A DNA stretch of 64,000 bases from NCBI GenBank assembly GCA_013619105.1, contig JABXKU010000005.1, forward strand, positions 1 through 64,000, in the 5' to 3' direction. This DNA is from Desulfuromonadales bacterium (GTDB lineage Bacteria > Desulfobacterota > Desulfuromonadia > Desulfuromonadales > Syntrophotaleaceae). Under the pieces are notes generated by a model. That model was not told the origin of the DNA, did no database searches, and saw nothing but the letters and a program-made list of their open reading frames with translations. Position numbers and translations under genes: made by a program. Shown here piece after piece: positions 1 to 8,728 of the stretch; the first letter of the stretch is position 1, and every line of letters begins with the position of its first letter.

Positions 1-83
1 GGCTTGCCGGCTTTAGCCTGGGCAGCACCCAGCAGGTCTTCACGCAACTTCTTCAGTTCAGCAATTGTATTGATTTTTGCCAT
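1..83 (-). CDS. NuoF-like flavoprotein subunit, N-terminal fragment (runs off the window)
   Basis: Only the first 27 codons are present, beginning MAKINTIAELKKLRE at an ATG ending at position 83. The rest lies beyond the left edge. An N-terminus of this kind, directly downstream of a NuoE-like gene with an 18-bp gap, fits the NADH/FMN-binding NuoF/HoxF/HydB family. These proteins oxidise or reduce NAD(H) in complex I-like, formate dehydrogenase or electron-bifurcating hydrogenase complexes. The stretch itself carries no catalytic motif, so the assignment rests mainly on gene order. Which complex it belongs to cannot be decided here. Confidence 0.6.
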   Translation of the reverse strand, partial: MAKINTIAELKKLREDLLGAAQAKAGK

Positions 84-101
84 TTTGAGATTCCCCCGTC
101 C

Positions 102-698
102 TTATGAAAAGTCTGCGATGATGTCTTTAACCTGATCAGGAGTCACTTTCCCGTAGACCTTCTCACCGATCATAACAACCGGAGCCAGTGCACAGGTACC
201 AACGCAGCGCAGGCAATCGATAGAGAATTTGCCGTCGGGAGTTACTTCGCTGACTTCAACACCACCAAGTTGTTGCTTAAAGGCTTCAACAACCTTATCG
301 GCACCAACAACAAAGCAAGCAGTACCCATGCAGATGGAGATGGGGTACTTACCCTTTGGAATCTGGGTGAAGAAGGTGTAGAAGGTAACCACGCCATAAA
401 CCTTGGCGAGGGAAACTTCCATCTGATCGGCAACGAATTCCTGCACTTCGCGAGGCAGGTAGCCGAACAGGTGCTGAGCGTTGTGCAATGCGGTAACCAG
501 ATGGCCCTCTTTTTGAGGAAGCTCTGAGATAAACTCGGCAAGCTTCACATAGAGATCCTTAGGCAACGTTGCACGCTCAGGAATCCTGCATTCTTTCGGA
601 CAAGTGGACGTTTGCATACTGTTATTCCTCTCCTTTTTGTTCGCCAAATCTGAATCTGGCTTGGGTTTACAAAAAAAGCTAAGAATCTTCTTTAACAT
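102..698 (-). CDS. NuoE-like [2Fe-2S] thioredoxin-fold subunit
   Basis: This 198-residue protein of the NuoE/HndA family binds one [2Fe-2S] cluster and passes electrons between the NuoF flavin site and partner subunits. The four ligand cysteines are visible as C123-x4-C128 and C165-x3-C169, the family signature, and the helical N-terminal part (residues 45-105) matches NuoE. The first ATG has a good GGAGG at 7 bases. A second in-frame ATG at codon 28 (MQTSTC) also has an AGGAG-type site, so the lysine-rich first 27 residues may be optional. The NuoF-like gene follows 18 bp downstream, so the two are almost certainly cotranscribed. Without the neighbouring catalytic subunits it could belong to complex I, a formate dehydrogenase or a bifurcating hydrogenase. 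Confidence 0.9.
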   Translation of the reverse strand: MLKKILSFFCKPKPDSDLANKKERNNSMQTSTCPKECRIPERATLPKDLYVKLAEFISELPQKEGHLVTALHNAQHLFGYLPREVQEFVADQMEVSLAKVYGVVTFYTFFTQIPKGKYPISICMGTACFVVGADKVVEAFKQQLGGVEVSEVTPDGKFSIDCLRCVGTCALAPVVMIGEKVYGKVTPDQVKDIIADFS

Positions 699-1250
699 CA
701 GTGCCTCCTACCAATCAGTAGTTCCATAAGAATCAGACGAAATGGGCTTCGACTGGCATCAGACACTGTACTCTGGACCCAGTCACTCGCTCTGCGCAAA
801 ACCCCCGTTTTCCACAGCCCACCAATTTCTACACAAATCAAATCAATCTGTCAATGACAGATGGCATATTTTAGAACATTTTTTCATACCTACCGCAGCC
901 CCAAAAGCATATCATCGACCCAGGCGGCACCTGCTGTTATTTATGGTCCATTTTGTGCTATTTTGATACAGACATAGGAGTCAACCCTACGACTTACGAC
1001 CTTTGGCAACAGGAGAAGCTCTCTGCAAACTGTTTCAATACAATACCAGGCCAGGCGGCTATATATCATAACGACATCTCAATTTGCTCAAAAAACAACA
1101 ACGTTATGACCGGGCCAAAAGAGCCTTCCTCGACAACATAACCCTTAGTCCATCAACCCAGCTCCTGACCATGGAAAGGCTTTCTTTTAGGGAGCCGTTC
1201 TGGTAAAGTCCGCAATCTTTAAAACCCGATCCTTAAAACTGGAGTCAATA
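699..1250. other. Intergenic region without a recognisable gene
   Basis: This 550-bp stretch separates the divergent NuoE-like gene and yhbY and should carry both promoters. Short open frames on the plus strand have no ribosome-binding site and resemble no protein family I know. I see no tRNA-like fold, tandem repeat or strong hairpin. Confidence 0.5.
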
Positions 1251-1544
1251 ATGGCTAAATTAACTGGAAAACAGGCTCGCCATCTGCGCGCCCTTGGACA
1301 CAAACTGAAACCGACCGTCATGGTCGGCAAAGAAGCCGTTACTGATAAACTAGTGGCGGCCTGTAAAGAGCAACTAGCAATCCACGAACTGATCAAAGTC
1401 AAGATTCTCGAAAGCTGCCCACAGGACCGGAAAGAAGTCGCAGCTGAGCTAGCCGCACAAACCGGTGCCAGCGTAGCTCAGATTCTCGGCCGGACCCTGC
1501 TGCTCTTCTTGGCGGGTCCAGACCGACTTATCACCCTGCCTTAG
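1251..1544 (+). CDS. yhbY: YhbY/CRS1-type RNA-binding protein
   Basis: This 97-residue single CRM-domain protein starts MAKLTGKQARHLRALGHKL and contains the family's GxxG-type loop (VMVGKEAVT) followed by HELIKVKI. YhbY associates with pre-50S ribosomal subunits and is thought to act in ribosome assembly. The length matches the usual 95-100 residues. The gene ends only three bases from the convergent end of the GGDEF/EAL gene, so the two 3' ends abut without space for a separate terminator. Confidence 0.93.
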   Translation: MAKLTGKQARHLRALGHKLKPTVMVGKEAVTDKLVAACKEQLAIHELIKVKILESCPQDRKEVAAELAAQTGASVAQILGRTLLLFLAGPDRLITLP

Positions 1545-1547
1545 CCA

Positions 1548-3644
1548 TCAACCGACCAGGCTGTACCTGTCGGACTGATTATCGCAGTGAACATTGAGTA
1601 ATAATGTGGCAAAGTCCTGAGCCGCCATCGGCCGGCCGAGGAGATAACCCTGAACGGTACGGCAACCAGCAGCATAAAGACAGGACAGCTGCTGCTCCGT
1701 CTCTACCCCCTCGGCAATCACCTCAAGCTTTAGAACTTCGGCCAGGGCGATGATACTTTTAACGATAGCTTGATGGTCGGCATGCCCGCCAATGTCCTGC
1801 ACAAAAGAGCGATCGATCTTAAGGGCAGTGACCGGGAAACGGCGCAAGTAGCTAAGGGAAGAATATCCGGTGCCAAAATCATCGATGGAGATGTCAACAC
1901 CTAGGCTGCGCAAACGCTGCAGCTGTTGCTGGCTTTCTTGGACACTTCCCATCAGACAACTTTCAGTGATCTCCAGACAGAGATCTTCGGGTCGCAGACC
2001 ATTAGCCGTTAACGTGCTAGTGATTCGATCGACCAAAAGCGGGTCATACAGTTGCCGAGCAGAGAGATTAACCGACATTTTAAAGTCGGGCCCGAACCAT
2101 TGACGCCAGCTTTGCAGCTGACAGCAGGCCGCCTCTAACACCCAGGCACCAATCTCTTCGATCAGTCCAGCCTCTTCTGCTAGTGGGATAAATTCCATTG
2201 GCAGAACAAGCCCTCGCTCTGGATGGCGCCAGCGGATAAGGCTTTCGGCTCCGACCAGACAGCTCGAAAGACGATCGTGCAATAGCCCTTCATCGCCCAC
2301 AATACGCTCGGTCTTGAGCTGATACTGAGGCTGATAATGGAGTAAAAACTCTCCCTTTTTCAACGCCTCGCGCAAAGCCCTTTCCATACCAAGACGCGCG
2401 CTACTGGCCACCCCCATGGCTGGCACATATCGCTCTATACGTCCCCCACCCAATTCCTTGGCCCGGTGCATGGCGGCATCGGCATGGGCCAGCAGAGTAG
2501 CGATGGTTGCGCCATCTGCCGGGCAGGTTACGATACCGACACTAATACTTAGGTAGACCTCACGTCCTTGAACCTCAAAAGGGTCCCGCAACATAGCTAA
2601 CAACCGCTGGGCCACCATACGAACATCGGCGACAGCCAGCAGATGGGGAAGCAGAACAAAAAACCGATCTCCGCCTTTACGGGAGATTATGGCCTGATCG
2701 TCGAGGGTGCTGGCCAGGCGTTCGGCAAAAAGCCGCAGCAAGACGTCCCCTGCCTCATGGCCAAAGCTTTGATTGACATTTTTAAACCGGTCTACATCAA
2801 GAAAAATCAGGCCGAAGGGCTGGCTGCTCTGCTGGGACTTCGCCAGAGTTGAAACCAGTCTCTCGCGGAAAAATCTCCAGTTAGACATCTCGGTTAAGGG
2901 ATCGTAATAGGCCATGCGCTCCATGGCTTGCTGAACTCTGCTCCGTTCAAGTTCAGCGGATGCCTGTTGAGCAAGAAAAGCCATTAGCACCATAGCCCGC
3001 CGACCGTGCTTCAAGTGCCTACGGCCAAAGGCGGCAATAACCCCGACCACCTCACCAGTCGCATCCCGCAGAGGATGCCCCATATAACTAACGGCCCGCA
3101 GATCAGCAACCAGAGCAGAATCAGGGAACCGATGACGCAAGCCTCTTCCGGCAGACCAGCAAACGCCCTCAAATACCTTCACGCAAGGCGCACCAGCCAC
3201 TTCCACTTCGGCAGGATCTTCGAGTTGGCCATCGCGACAGACAGCCAAAGTTTTCAGAATATCACCACGGGGGTCAGCAAAGCGACCGACATGGACATAA
3301 TCAGCACCGAGAAAATCACCTAGCTGGATAACCAAGGTAGGGAAAAATGCTTCACTGCCATTTTCAGTAATTCGACACACAATATCGTACAGACGGCGCT
3401 GTTCGCGTAAGGATTTTTGCCGGACATAAACACTAAAAAAGCAGGCGAACAGGATATTCAGCAACAGAAGGGGGGAGATGACCAGCAGGGAAAGGTTGGG
3501 CAGGATAGGTGAACCATCGAGAAGACACAACGACAACAGAATTGAAAGCAACAACCCCAGCGCCAACAACAGATAATGTTCCCGTAACACACGGGAAATC
3601 ACTGGTAGCACTGGAAAACGATTGTTCCCTTGGAAACCACGCAC
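1548..3644 (-). CDS. Membrane-anchored GAF-GGDEF-EAL protein, probable c-di-GMP phosphodiesterase with degenerate GGDEF
   Basis: The 698-residue protein has two N-terminal membrane segments (about 22-42 and 50-73), a GAF-like sensor (85-230), a GGDEF domain (240-400) and an EAL domain (430-690). The cyclase signature reads GGDRF at 324-328, with arginine in place of the conserved glutamate, so cyclase activity is doubtful and the domain may be regulatory. The EAL motif reads ESL (467-469), keeping the catalytic glutamate, and the later ITES, DDFGTGYSS and LKIDRSF motifs are intact, so c-di-GMP hydrolysis is plausible. About 15 extra residues sit between YQPQ and ESL compared with typical EAL domains. 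The start is a GTG with AGGAGG seven bases upstream. Confidence 0.9.
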   Translation of the reverse strand: MRGFQGNNRFPVLPVISRVLREHYLLLALGLLLSILLSLCLLDGSPILPNLSLLVISPLLLLNILFACFFSVYVRQKSLREQRRLYDIVCRITENGSEAFFPTLVIQLGDFLGADYVHVGRFADPRGDILKTLAVCRDGQLEDPAEVEVAGAPCVKVFEGVCWSAGRGLRHRFPDSALVADLRAVSYMGHPLRDATGEVVGVIAAFGRRHLKHGRRAMVLMAFLAQQASAELERSRVQQAMERMAYYDPLTEMSNWRFFRERLVSTLAKSQQSSQPFGLIFLDVDRFKNVNQSFGHEAGDVLLRLFAERLASTLDDQAIISRKGGDRFFVLLPHLLAVADVRMVAQRLLAMLRDPFEVQGREVYLSISVGIVTCPADGATIATLLAHADAAMHRAKELGGGRIERYVPAMGVASSARLGMERALREALKKGEFLLHYQPQYQLKTERIVGDEGLLHDRLSSCLVGAESLIRWRHPERGLVLPMEFIPLAEEAGLIEEIGAWVLEAACCQLQSWRQWFGPDFKMSVNLSARQLYDPLLVDRITSTLTANGLRPEDLCLEITESCLMGSVQESQQQLQRLRSLGVDISIDDFGTGYSSLSYLRRFPVTALKIDRSFVQDIGGHADHQAIVKSIIALAEVLKLEVIAEGVETEQQLSCLYAAGCRTVQGYLLGRPMAAQDFATLLLNVHCDNQSDRYSLVG

Positions 3645-3748
3645 GCGGCCGCCTCCTACCTTATAGCACCAAAATCACAACAAATAAAAATTAACGCAGC
3701 CGTTATACCGCACTCCATTAAGCCCTTCAAGGATATTCTTTATATTTG

Positions 3749-3772
3749 AAACGCCAAACCTTGGCGGTTTTA
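3749..3772 (-). terminator. Hairpin downstream of dgt
   Basis: CGCCAA and TTGGCG form a six-base stem around a three-base loop, extended by A/T pairs, 20 bases past the dgt stop codon. The T-tract in the dgt direction is weak, so this is only a probable terminator. Confidence 0.4.
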
Positions 3773-3789
3773 ATCCTGCCAAGCACAAG

Positions 3790-4923
3790 CTAAACCGGCC
3801 CATAGGGCTCATACAACCTTCTGTATTCTTCCAGCGCATAGCGGTCGGTCATACCAGCCAGAAAGTCACAGATAACCCGCTCCTTACCATAGAGTTCGAA
3901 TCTATCCTGATAGCTGCGGGGCAACAGAGTGGGGTTGGTAACATAACTGTCAAAAATCATGCTCAGAAAGCGCTCAGCCTTGACCCGCATTCGCTCGACC
4001 CGGTAATGACGGTACAGATTCTTGAACAGAAACCCCTTCAGTTGGCGATTTTTCTGGTCAATCTCCTCACTGAAGGCGACCAATCGCGCCGAATGAAGTC
4101 GTACCCGAGAAACGCTATCGATGCCGTGCGCCTCGATATTCGCCAGGGTCGTAGTCACAACGTCGTGAATCAAGCGACCAATAAGGTGGCTGATGGTTTG
4201 AAAGATGTGGCGTTCCTCATCCAAGAGGGGATACTTCTGACCGACAAGAACGAAGGTTTCTTGCCAAAGCTCAGCTTCAGCCAGTTCGGCCAGCTTGATG
4301 TGACCTGCCTTCAGCCCATCATCGATATCGTGATTATTATAGGCGATCTCATCGGCCAGATCGATGAGTTGAGCCTCCAGCGAAGGCCGCTCGCCCGGGC
4401 AATAATCGACAAGATCCGCCGTAGCGGCCTGATCGTACTCCGAGGAATGCTTGATGATGCCCTCTCGGGTTTCCCAACTGAGATTGAGACCGTTAAAGGT
4501 GGGGTAACGCTCCTCAAGCGTCTCAACGATACGTAACGACTGCCGGTTATGCTCAAAACCGCCAAAATTCTCCATCAGTCGGTTGAGCACTTCCTCCCCC
4601 GTATGTCCAAAAGGAGTATGTCCCAGATCGTGTGCTAGCGCCAAGGCTTCGACCAGGTCTTCATTTAACAGTAGGCGGCGAGCAATACCTCGGGCAATCT
4701 GAGCCACTTCCAAAGAATGGGTCAACCGGGTCCGGTAGTAGTCGCCCTCGTGGTTAACGAAGACCTGAGTCTTGTATTCAAGGCGCCGAAAAGCCGCACA
4801 GTGAATAATCCGGTCCCGGTCGCGGGCGAAAGCTGAACGAAGATCCTTAAACTCTTCCCGGTGACGACGACCGCGACTTTCTAGACTACGGGTTGCATAA
4901 CTTGCCAGATCAGGTCTTTCCAT
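3790..4923 (-). CDS. dgt: Deoxyguanosinetriphosphate triphosphohydrolase-like HD protein
   Basis: This 377-residue dNTPase hydrolyses dNTPs to deoxynucleoside and tripolyphosphate and helps balance nucleotide pools. The HD-domain metal ligands are visible in RLTHSLEVAQIARG and ALAHDLGHTPFGHTGE. The reading frame is open further upstream, but that extension would overlap the divergent rsmD gene. I chose the ATG at 4923 (MERPDLASYATRSL) because GGAGG lies six bases before it and the protein then begins like other members of the shorter Dgt class. It is monocistronic. Confidence 0.9.
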   Translation of the reverse strand: MERPDLASYATRSLESRGRRHREEFKDLRSAFARDRDRIIHCAAFRRLEYKTQVFVNHEGDYYRTRLTHSLEVAQIARGIARRLLLNEDLVEALALAHDLGHTPFGHTGEEVLNRLMENFGGFEHNRQSLRIVETLEERYPTFNGLNLSWETREGIIKHSSEYDQAATADLVDYCPGERPSLEAQLIDLADEIAYNNHDIDDGLKAGHIKLAELAEAELWQETFVLVGQKYPLLDEERHIFQTISHLIGRLIHDVVTTTLANIEAHGIDSVSRVRLHSARLVAFSEEIDQKNRQLKGFLFKNLYRHYRVERMRVKAERFLSMIFDSYVTNPTLLPRSYQDRFELYGKERVICDFLAGMTDRYALEEYRRLYEPYGPV

Positions 4924-5017
4924 AAACCCTCCAAGGGAGATAGCACAATATTCTCGGCCTCTTGACGGCAGGCCACCGGCATGGTAATTTTCTGGCTTTT
5001 TCGTAAGGTAAAAAACC

Positions 5018-5596
5018 ATGCGTATCATCAGCGGAAGCGCCAGAGGTAAGCGGCTGGCAACCTTTGACGGCAATTCCATCCGCCCGACCAGCGACCGGGT
5101 TCGTGAAGCGCTATTCAGCATGCTGTTCAGTCGCCTGGGCAATTTTTCAGACCAGCGTGTCCTTGATCTTTACGCCGGTTCCGGAGCTCTGTCCCTAGAA
5201 GCTCTCAGCCGTGGCGCATGCCATGCAACCCTCATCGATAATGGCAGGCAGGCCGCCAACCTTATCGAGCACAACGCCAGCACCTGTCAACTACAGGACA
5301 AAATCAGCCTGATCCGAGGCCAAGTCATCGACAAGCTGGCCCTGACCCAGAGCAACGCCCCCTTCGATCTGATCTTTGTCGACCCGCCTTACGACAAGGG
5401 CCTGATCATACCGACCCTGGAAAAAATTTCCGATCTAGGCCTGCTGGCCGAAGATGGTATAGTGTGCATAGAGCTATCCAGCAAAGAATCCCTGCCGGAT
5501 CGCGTCGGCCAGCTACAATGTATTTCCCAGCGCCGTTATGGCGCCAGCCAAGTCGGCCTACTGACCCGTTGTCATTGCGAGGAGCCCCAGACATGA
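5018..5596 (+). CDS. rsmD: 16S rRNA (guanine966-N2)-methyltransferase RsmD
   Basis: This 192-residue class I SAM-dependent methyltransferase modifies G966 of 16S rRNA. It begins MRIISGSARGKRLATF, carries the SAM-binding LDLYAGSGALSLEALSRGA segment near residue 48, and has the catalytic DPPYDKG motif of N2-guanine methyltransferases near residue 122. The stop codon overlaps the coaD start as ATGA, the classical rsmD-coaD arrangement implying translational coupling. Confidence 0.95.
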   Translation: MRIISGSARGKRLATFDGNSIRPTSDRVREALFSMLFSRLGNFSDQRVLDLYAGSGALSLEALSRGACHATLIDNGRQAANLIEHNASTCQLQDKISLIRGQVIDKLALTQSNAPFDLIFVDPPYDKGLIIPTLEKISDLGLLAEDGIVCIELSSKESLPDRVGQLQCISQRRYGASQVGLLTRCHCEEPQT

Positions 5597-6081
5597 ACGA
5601 CAATATCGCCGTATATCCCGGCTCCTTCGATCCCATTACTAACGGCCATCTCGATATTATACTGCGGGGGCTAAAGATTTTTGACAAACTGATTATCGCT
5701 GTGGCGCAGAACGTCAACAAGCGGTCACTGTTCAATATCGATGAACGGCTGGCGCTGATTCGCGAGACCTTACAAGACTATCCTCAAATCGAGGTTGACA
5801 CCTTTGACGGCCTGCTAGTCAACTATATGGAAGATAAGGGAGCGCGGGTATTGTTGCGCGGTCTGCGGGCCGTGTCCGACTTCGAAAATGAATTCCAGTT
5901 GGCTCAGATGAACCATTCCTTGAATAACGAGATGGAAACCTTGTTCATGATGACCTCAATTAACTACGGTTACCTGAGTTCCTCCATCGTCAAAGAAGTT
6001 TCGTCCCTGCGCGGAAAAATCGACGGGTTTGTTCCGCCTTGCGTCGAAAAGGCCCTGCGCATTAAATACCCTCCCCGTTAA
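5593..6081 (+). CDS. coaD: Phosphopantetheine adenylyltransferase
   Basis: This 162-residue nucleotidyltransferase catalyses the penultimate step of coenzyme A synthesis (4'-phosphopantetheine + ATP to dephospho-CoA). The T/HxGH nucleotide-binding motif appears in GSFDPITNGHLDII, and the C-terminal signature YGYLSSSIVKEV is present. The frame is open upstream inside rsmD, but the ATG at 5593, overlapping the rsmD stop codon, gives the canonical N-terminus MNDNIAVYPGSFDP. Confidence 0.96.
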   Translation: MNDNIAVYPGSFDPITNGHLDIILRGLKIFDKLIIAVAQNVNKRSLFNIDERLALIRETLQDYPQIEVDTFDGLLVNYMEDKGARVLLRGLRAVSDFENEFQLAQMNHSLNNEMETLFMMTSINYGYLSSSIVKEVSSLRGKIDGFVPPCVEKALRIKYPPR

Positions 6082-6169
6082 CCACCGGCCAAAGCATCCC
6101 CGGGCGGTCATCGCAGACAGCATTCCTCCGCCCCCTTTAGGCGAGCATCCGTAGCAAAGCTTTCCCCGA

Positions 6170-6889
6170 CTATTCCTGCCACTGCTCCAACTTAGTCACA
6201 AACCGGTCGAGGGAATCGACCACCAGCTCCTCAAGGCGCCGGCCCTTATCCTTTGTCGCCAGAGTCGGATCACCCCACACCCCGCCCGGCCAAAAGCGGC
6301 GTTTGTTCCGCACCAAAATCCCCATGGGAAAAGTTGGATACTCCCGCTCTGCTTGACCCTTAACCAGCTGCGGATGGGAGTGTAGGATGCGAGAGGTCTC
6401 TATCTCTCCGGCATGGGAGTCATCCGCCGTTTCGATGATACCGCGCCCTTCCTTGGCCGCCAGCATAAACTCGGTCAGTACGGCAATCTTCAGATCGGAA
6501 AAACGCTCTAGCAATGTTTCCCCGGCGTCAATCAGGGTCGCGGTATGGGTGCCGCCGGCGTGCCCCGTAAGCAAGATGATATTGCGTAACCCTTGACGAT
6601 AGAGCGCACTGACAATGTCGATAGCCAGGGAGCGCAGGGTGCTAGTGGTGATCGATAGGGTACCAGGATGTTGACTAGTCGAGCGACACACCCCGTAGGG
6701 AACGGGCGGAGCGATGAAAATCGGCCGCCGCTCAGCCAGCTTACGACCAACCTCAACGGCATGCAGAGTATCGGTATTAAGTGGCAGGTGCGGACCATGC
6801 TCCTCAGTGGCACCAAAGGGAACCAGCACCGTGCGAGTCTTTTCCAGGCCGCGAATAAACTCCGGCATGGTCAGTTCTTCGATAATCAT
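6170..6889 (-). CDS. Creatininase-family protein
   Basis: This 239-residue metal-dependent amidohydrolase belongs to the creatininase/MftE superfamily. Family metal ligands are visible in GATEEHGPHLPLNTDT (about 26-41), LLTGHAGGTH (about 105) and the late DDSHAGEIETS (about 158). Members include creatinine amidohydrolase, the mycofactocin peptidase MftE and riboflavin-pathway enzymes, and sequence alone does not separate them. No mycofactocin genes are nearby. It stands alone, with GGAGGGAATC before the ATG, so the substrate is unknown. Confidence 0.85.
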   Translation of the reverse strand: MIIEELTMPEFIRGLEKTRTVLVPFGATEEHGPHLPLNTDTLHAVEVGRKLAERRPIFIAPPVPYGVCRSTSQHPGTLSITTSTLRSLAIDIVSALYRQGLRNIILLTGHAGGTHTATLIDAGETLLERFSDLKIAVLTEFMLAAKEGRGIIETADDSHAGEIETSRILHSHPQLVKGQAEREYPTFPMGILVRNKRRFWPGGVWGDPTLATKDKGRRLEELVVDSLDRFVTKLEQWQE

Positions 6890-6979
6890 GATTCCCTCCT
6901 GATAAAATGCAACATTCAGAGATCCCCTTCGTTCAAATTAGCAGTTTGACCTGCATAGAATGAATACCCCAAATGCTTT

Positions 6980-7210
6980 TTCACCGCCCGTTCGCCTTGC
7001 TCCCTCGAGAACGCAGAGATCGCAAAGAAAACCAAGCAAAAGGGTTAGCCTTTCTCGGCGTCCTCTGCGCACTCTGCGGTAAAAGCTCTTATGTTCACCG
7101 CCCGTTCGCCTTGCTCACTCGAGAACGCAGAGATCAAAAAGAACATCAAACAAACGGGTTTAGCCTTTCTCGGCGCCCTCTGCGATAAAAGCTTTTGTGT
7201 TCACCGCCCT
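6980..7210. repeat. Imperfect tandem direct repeat, two units of 114 and 106 bp plus a stub
   Basis: Unit 1 (6980-7093) and unit 2 (7094-7199) both begin TTCACCGCCCGTTCGCCTTG, share CGAGAACGCAGAGATC and end near TCTGCGxxAAAAGCT. A third copy breaks off after TTCACCGCCCT. Pieces such as AACGCAGAGATC and GCGTCCTCTGCG are partly complementary within a unit, so each can fold. Sequences of the ACGCAGAG / CTCTGCG type are common intergenic repeats in deltaproteobacteria. No gene is supported here. Confidence 0.8.
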
Positions 7211-7249
7211 TGAAAAAAGTGGACTGCAATAAACAACAGGCCCCAACCT

Positions 7250-7996
7250 TTAGAGCAAACCGAGAAACGCATGGGTCTGCGGGATAACCTTCACCAGGCT
7301 ATGAATACACGCAGCCTGTTCCTGCAAGCGGAACAGGTGCGTTGCAGCTGCCCCCACCTGCCCTGCCATAGTTATCGGTTGTAGAATTAGTGGTGCTGAA
7401 GGGGCCTTGCGATGCACCAATTCGGCGGCCTGCCGCACTTCTTCTACTGTCGTTTCGGTCCCCACCACTAATTTAACGCAGCAACCCCGTTCCGAGGCCA
7501 GAGCAAGAAATTCCTCATGGACGCGCCAGGGGGTCGGCTCGCCGGTCTGAGACTCCAACTTGATATCCATAGAGACCCAATCGACATGGGGAACAAGGGG
7601 TGCAAAGGCATCGGGCAAGGTACCATTGGTTTCGAGATGTATAGGTAGCAGATTGCGCAAGACCGGTAGCCAGTCCTGCAGCACCCGATCCTGCATTAGC
7701 GGTTCACCTCCGGTGATACTGATAGAATGATGCCCGCCAGGCAAACGACCAGTCCAGTCTGAAACGGTACTTGCTAACACATCGAGGGAAATGGGATTAG
7801 GCACACCGAGAAAGCTTCCCGAACCAGGAGCGGTTTCTACACGGCAGGAATCCACCACATCAACGGGCGTGTCGCAATAGCGGCAAGCGAGATTGCATAG
7901 GGCGAAACGCACAAATATCTGCCGCAAGCCAATTAGCAAACCTTCCCCCTGAATGGAGGAAAAAACCTCGATCAGTTGGCCATTAGTCTGCGACAT
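7250..7996 (-). CDS. queE: 7-carboxy-7-deazaguanine synthase (radical SAM)
   Basis: QueE converts 6-carboxy-5,6,7,8-tetrahydropterin to 7-carboxy-7-deazaguanine on the way to queuosine. The radical-SAM cysteines are C-x3-C-x2-C in CNLACRYCDT near residue 35, followed by the GGEP-type SAM motif (ITGGEPLMQD). The 248-residue length is normal. The start is uncertain: ATGs at 7996, 8011 and 8056 are all inside the end of queD and none has a clear ribosome-binding site. I chose 7996 (MSQTNGQLIEVF) because it gives the usual N-terminus and a short overlap with queD, suggesting translational coupling. Confidence 0.92.
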   Translation of the reverse strand: MSQTNGQLIEVFSSIQGEGLLIGLRQIFVRFALCNLACRYCDTPVDVVDSCRVETAPGSGSFLGVPNPISLDVLASTVSDWTGRLPGGHHSISITGGEPLMQDRVLQDWLPVLRNLLPIHLETNGTLPDAFAPLVPHVDWVSMDIKLESQTGEPTPWRVHEEFLALASERGCCVKLVVGTETTVEEVRQAAELVHRKAPSAPLILQPITMAGQVGAAATHLFRLQEQAACIHSLVKVIPQTHAFLGLL

Positions 7997-8354
7997 AGCT
8001 GGCACAGGCATGATCAGACTCCCAGACCGTGACCTTGTCGATAGCCACGTTGCCATCGTTCAAGACCCCTTGTAACTCTTCATAGAGAAAGCGGGCGATG
8101 TTTTCAGAAGAGGGGCTATGCTCACGAAAGGCGGGAAGATCATTGAGATACGTATGATCGAGCAGATCGAGCTGCCGATTGGTTTCCCGTTTCAGGACCT
8201 TAAAATCGACGCCCAGTCCGGCCTTATCGAGCTCTCTAGCGGTCACAGTGACCTCGACCTTCCAGTTATGTCCGTGCAGGTTTTCGCAGTCCCCCTGATA
8301 ATGCAACAGGTTGTGAGCAGCCGCAAACTGGGTATGAATGGTGAGATAATACAT
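7983..8354 (-). CDS. queD: 6-carboxy-5,6,7,8-tetrahydropterin synthase
   Basis: This 123-residue QueD/PTPS-family enzyme converts dihydroneopterin triphosphate to 6-carboxytetrahydropterin in queuosine synthesis. Zinc-binding histidines appear in FAAAHNL and HGHNW, with the catalytic cysteine in CENLHGH and the Asp-His pair in DHTYLND. It overlaps queE downstream and follows yacG by 24 bp, so the three probably form one operon. No preQ1 riboswitch is visible upstream, but there is almost no leader between yacG and queD to hold one. Confidence 0.95.
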   Translation of the reverse strand: MYYLTIHTQFAAAHNLLHYQGDCENLHGHNWKVEVTVTARELDKAGLGVDFKVLKRETNRQLDLLDHTYLNDLPAFREHSPSSENIARFLYEELQGVLNDGNVAIDKVTVWESDHACASYVAD

Positions 8355-8378
8355 GAGGTATTCCTTCTATCTTATTGT

Positions 8379-8591
8379 TTATTCGAAGTTTTCCATGGAC
8401 TCAGGAGTTACTCCTCCGTCCTCGGCCGGAACCCGGTATTCCTCCTCAGCCCAGCAGCCGAGATCGAGTAATCGACAACGGTCGCTACAAAAAGGGCGGT
8501 GAGGGTTATCCTGCCACAACGTAGGTTTCTGGCAGGTGGGACATTGGATCATAGTGCGAAGGTTCTGTTGCTGATGTAAAGGCGTAGACAT
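8379..8591 (-). CDS. yacG: DNA gyrase inhibitor YacG
   Basis: This zinc-ribbon protein of up to 70 residues has the four cysteines in IQCPTCQKP and PFCSDRCRLLDLG, the last being the strongly conserved YacG signature. YacG binds the GyrB C-terminal region and inhibits gyrase in E. coli. Both the ATG at 8591 and the internal ATG at 8552 (MIQCPTC) lack a good Shine-Dalgarno; the second gives the more typical start. The gene heads the yacG-queD-queE group. Confidence 0.88.
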   Translation of the reverse strand: MSTPLHQQQNLRTMIQCPTCQKPTLWQDNPHRPFCSDRCRLLDLGCWAEEEYRVPAEDGGVTPESMENFE

Positions 8592-8728
8592 CGATAAAAT
8601 TCCCGGTTAACACAAAATTGACACTACATAGATTAACATAGGGCGGCAGCATACTCCAAGCCACTCCGCCGGTCAACGCGTGCACTGCAGCAAGTCACGA
8701 TTCACGATAACTGAATCGCCACCAGAAT

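Noticed and set aside
4924-5142. N-terminal extension of Dgt
   Set aside because: It would be read antisense to the start of rsmD; the ATG at 4923 has GGAGG and the family N-terminus.
6980-7210. CRISPR array
   Set aside because: Units of over 100 bp are adjacent without unique spacers, and no cas genes are present; no CRISPR-like spacing was seen anywhere in the window.
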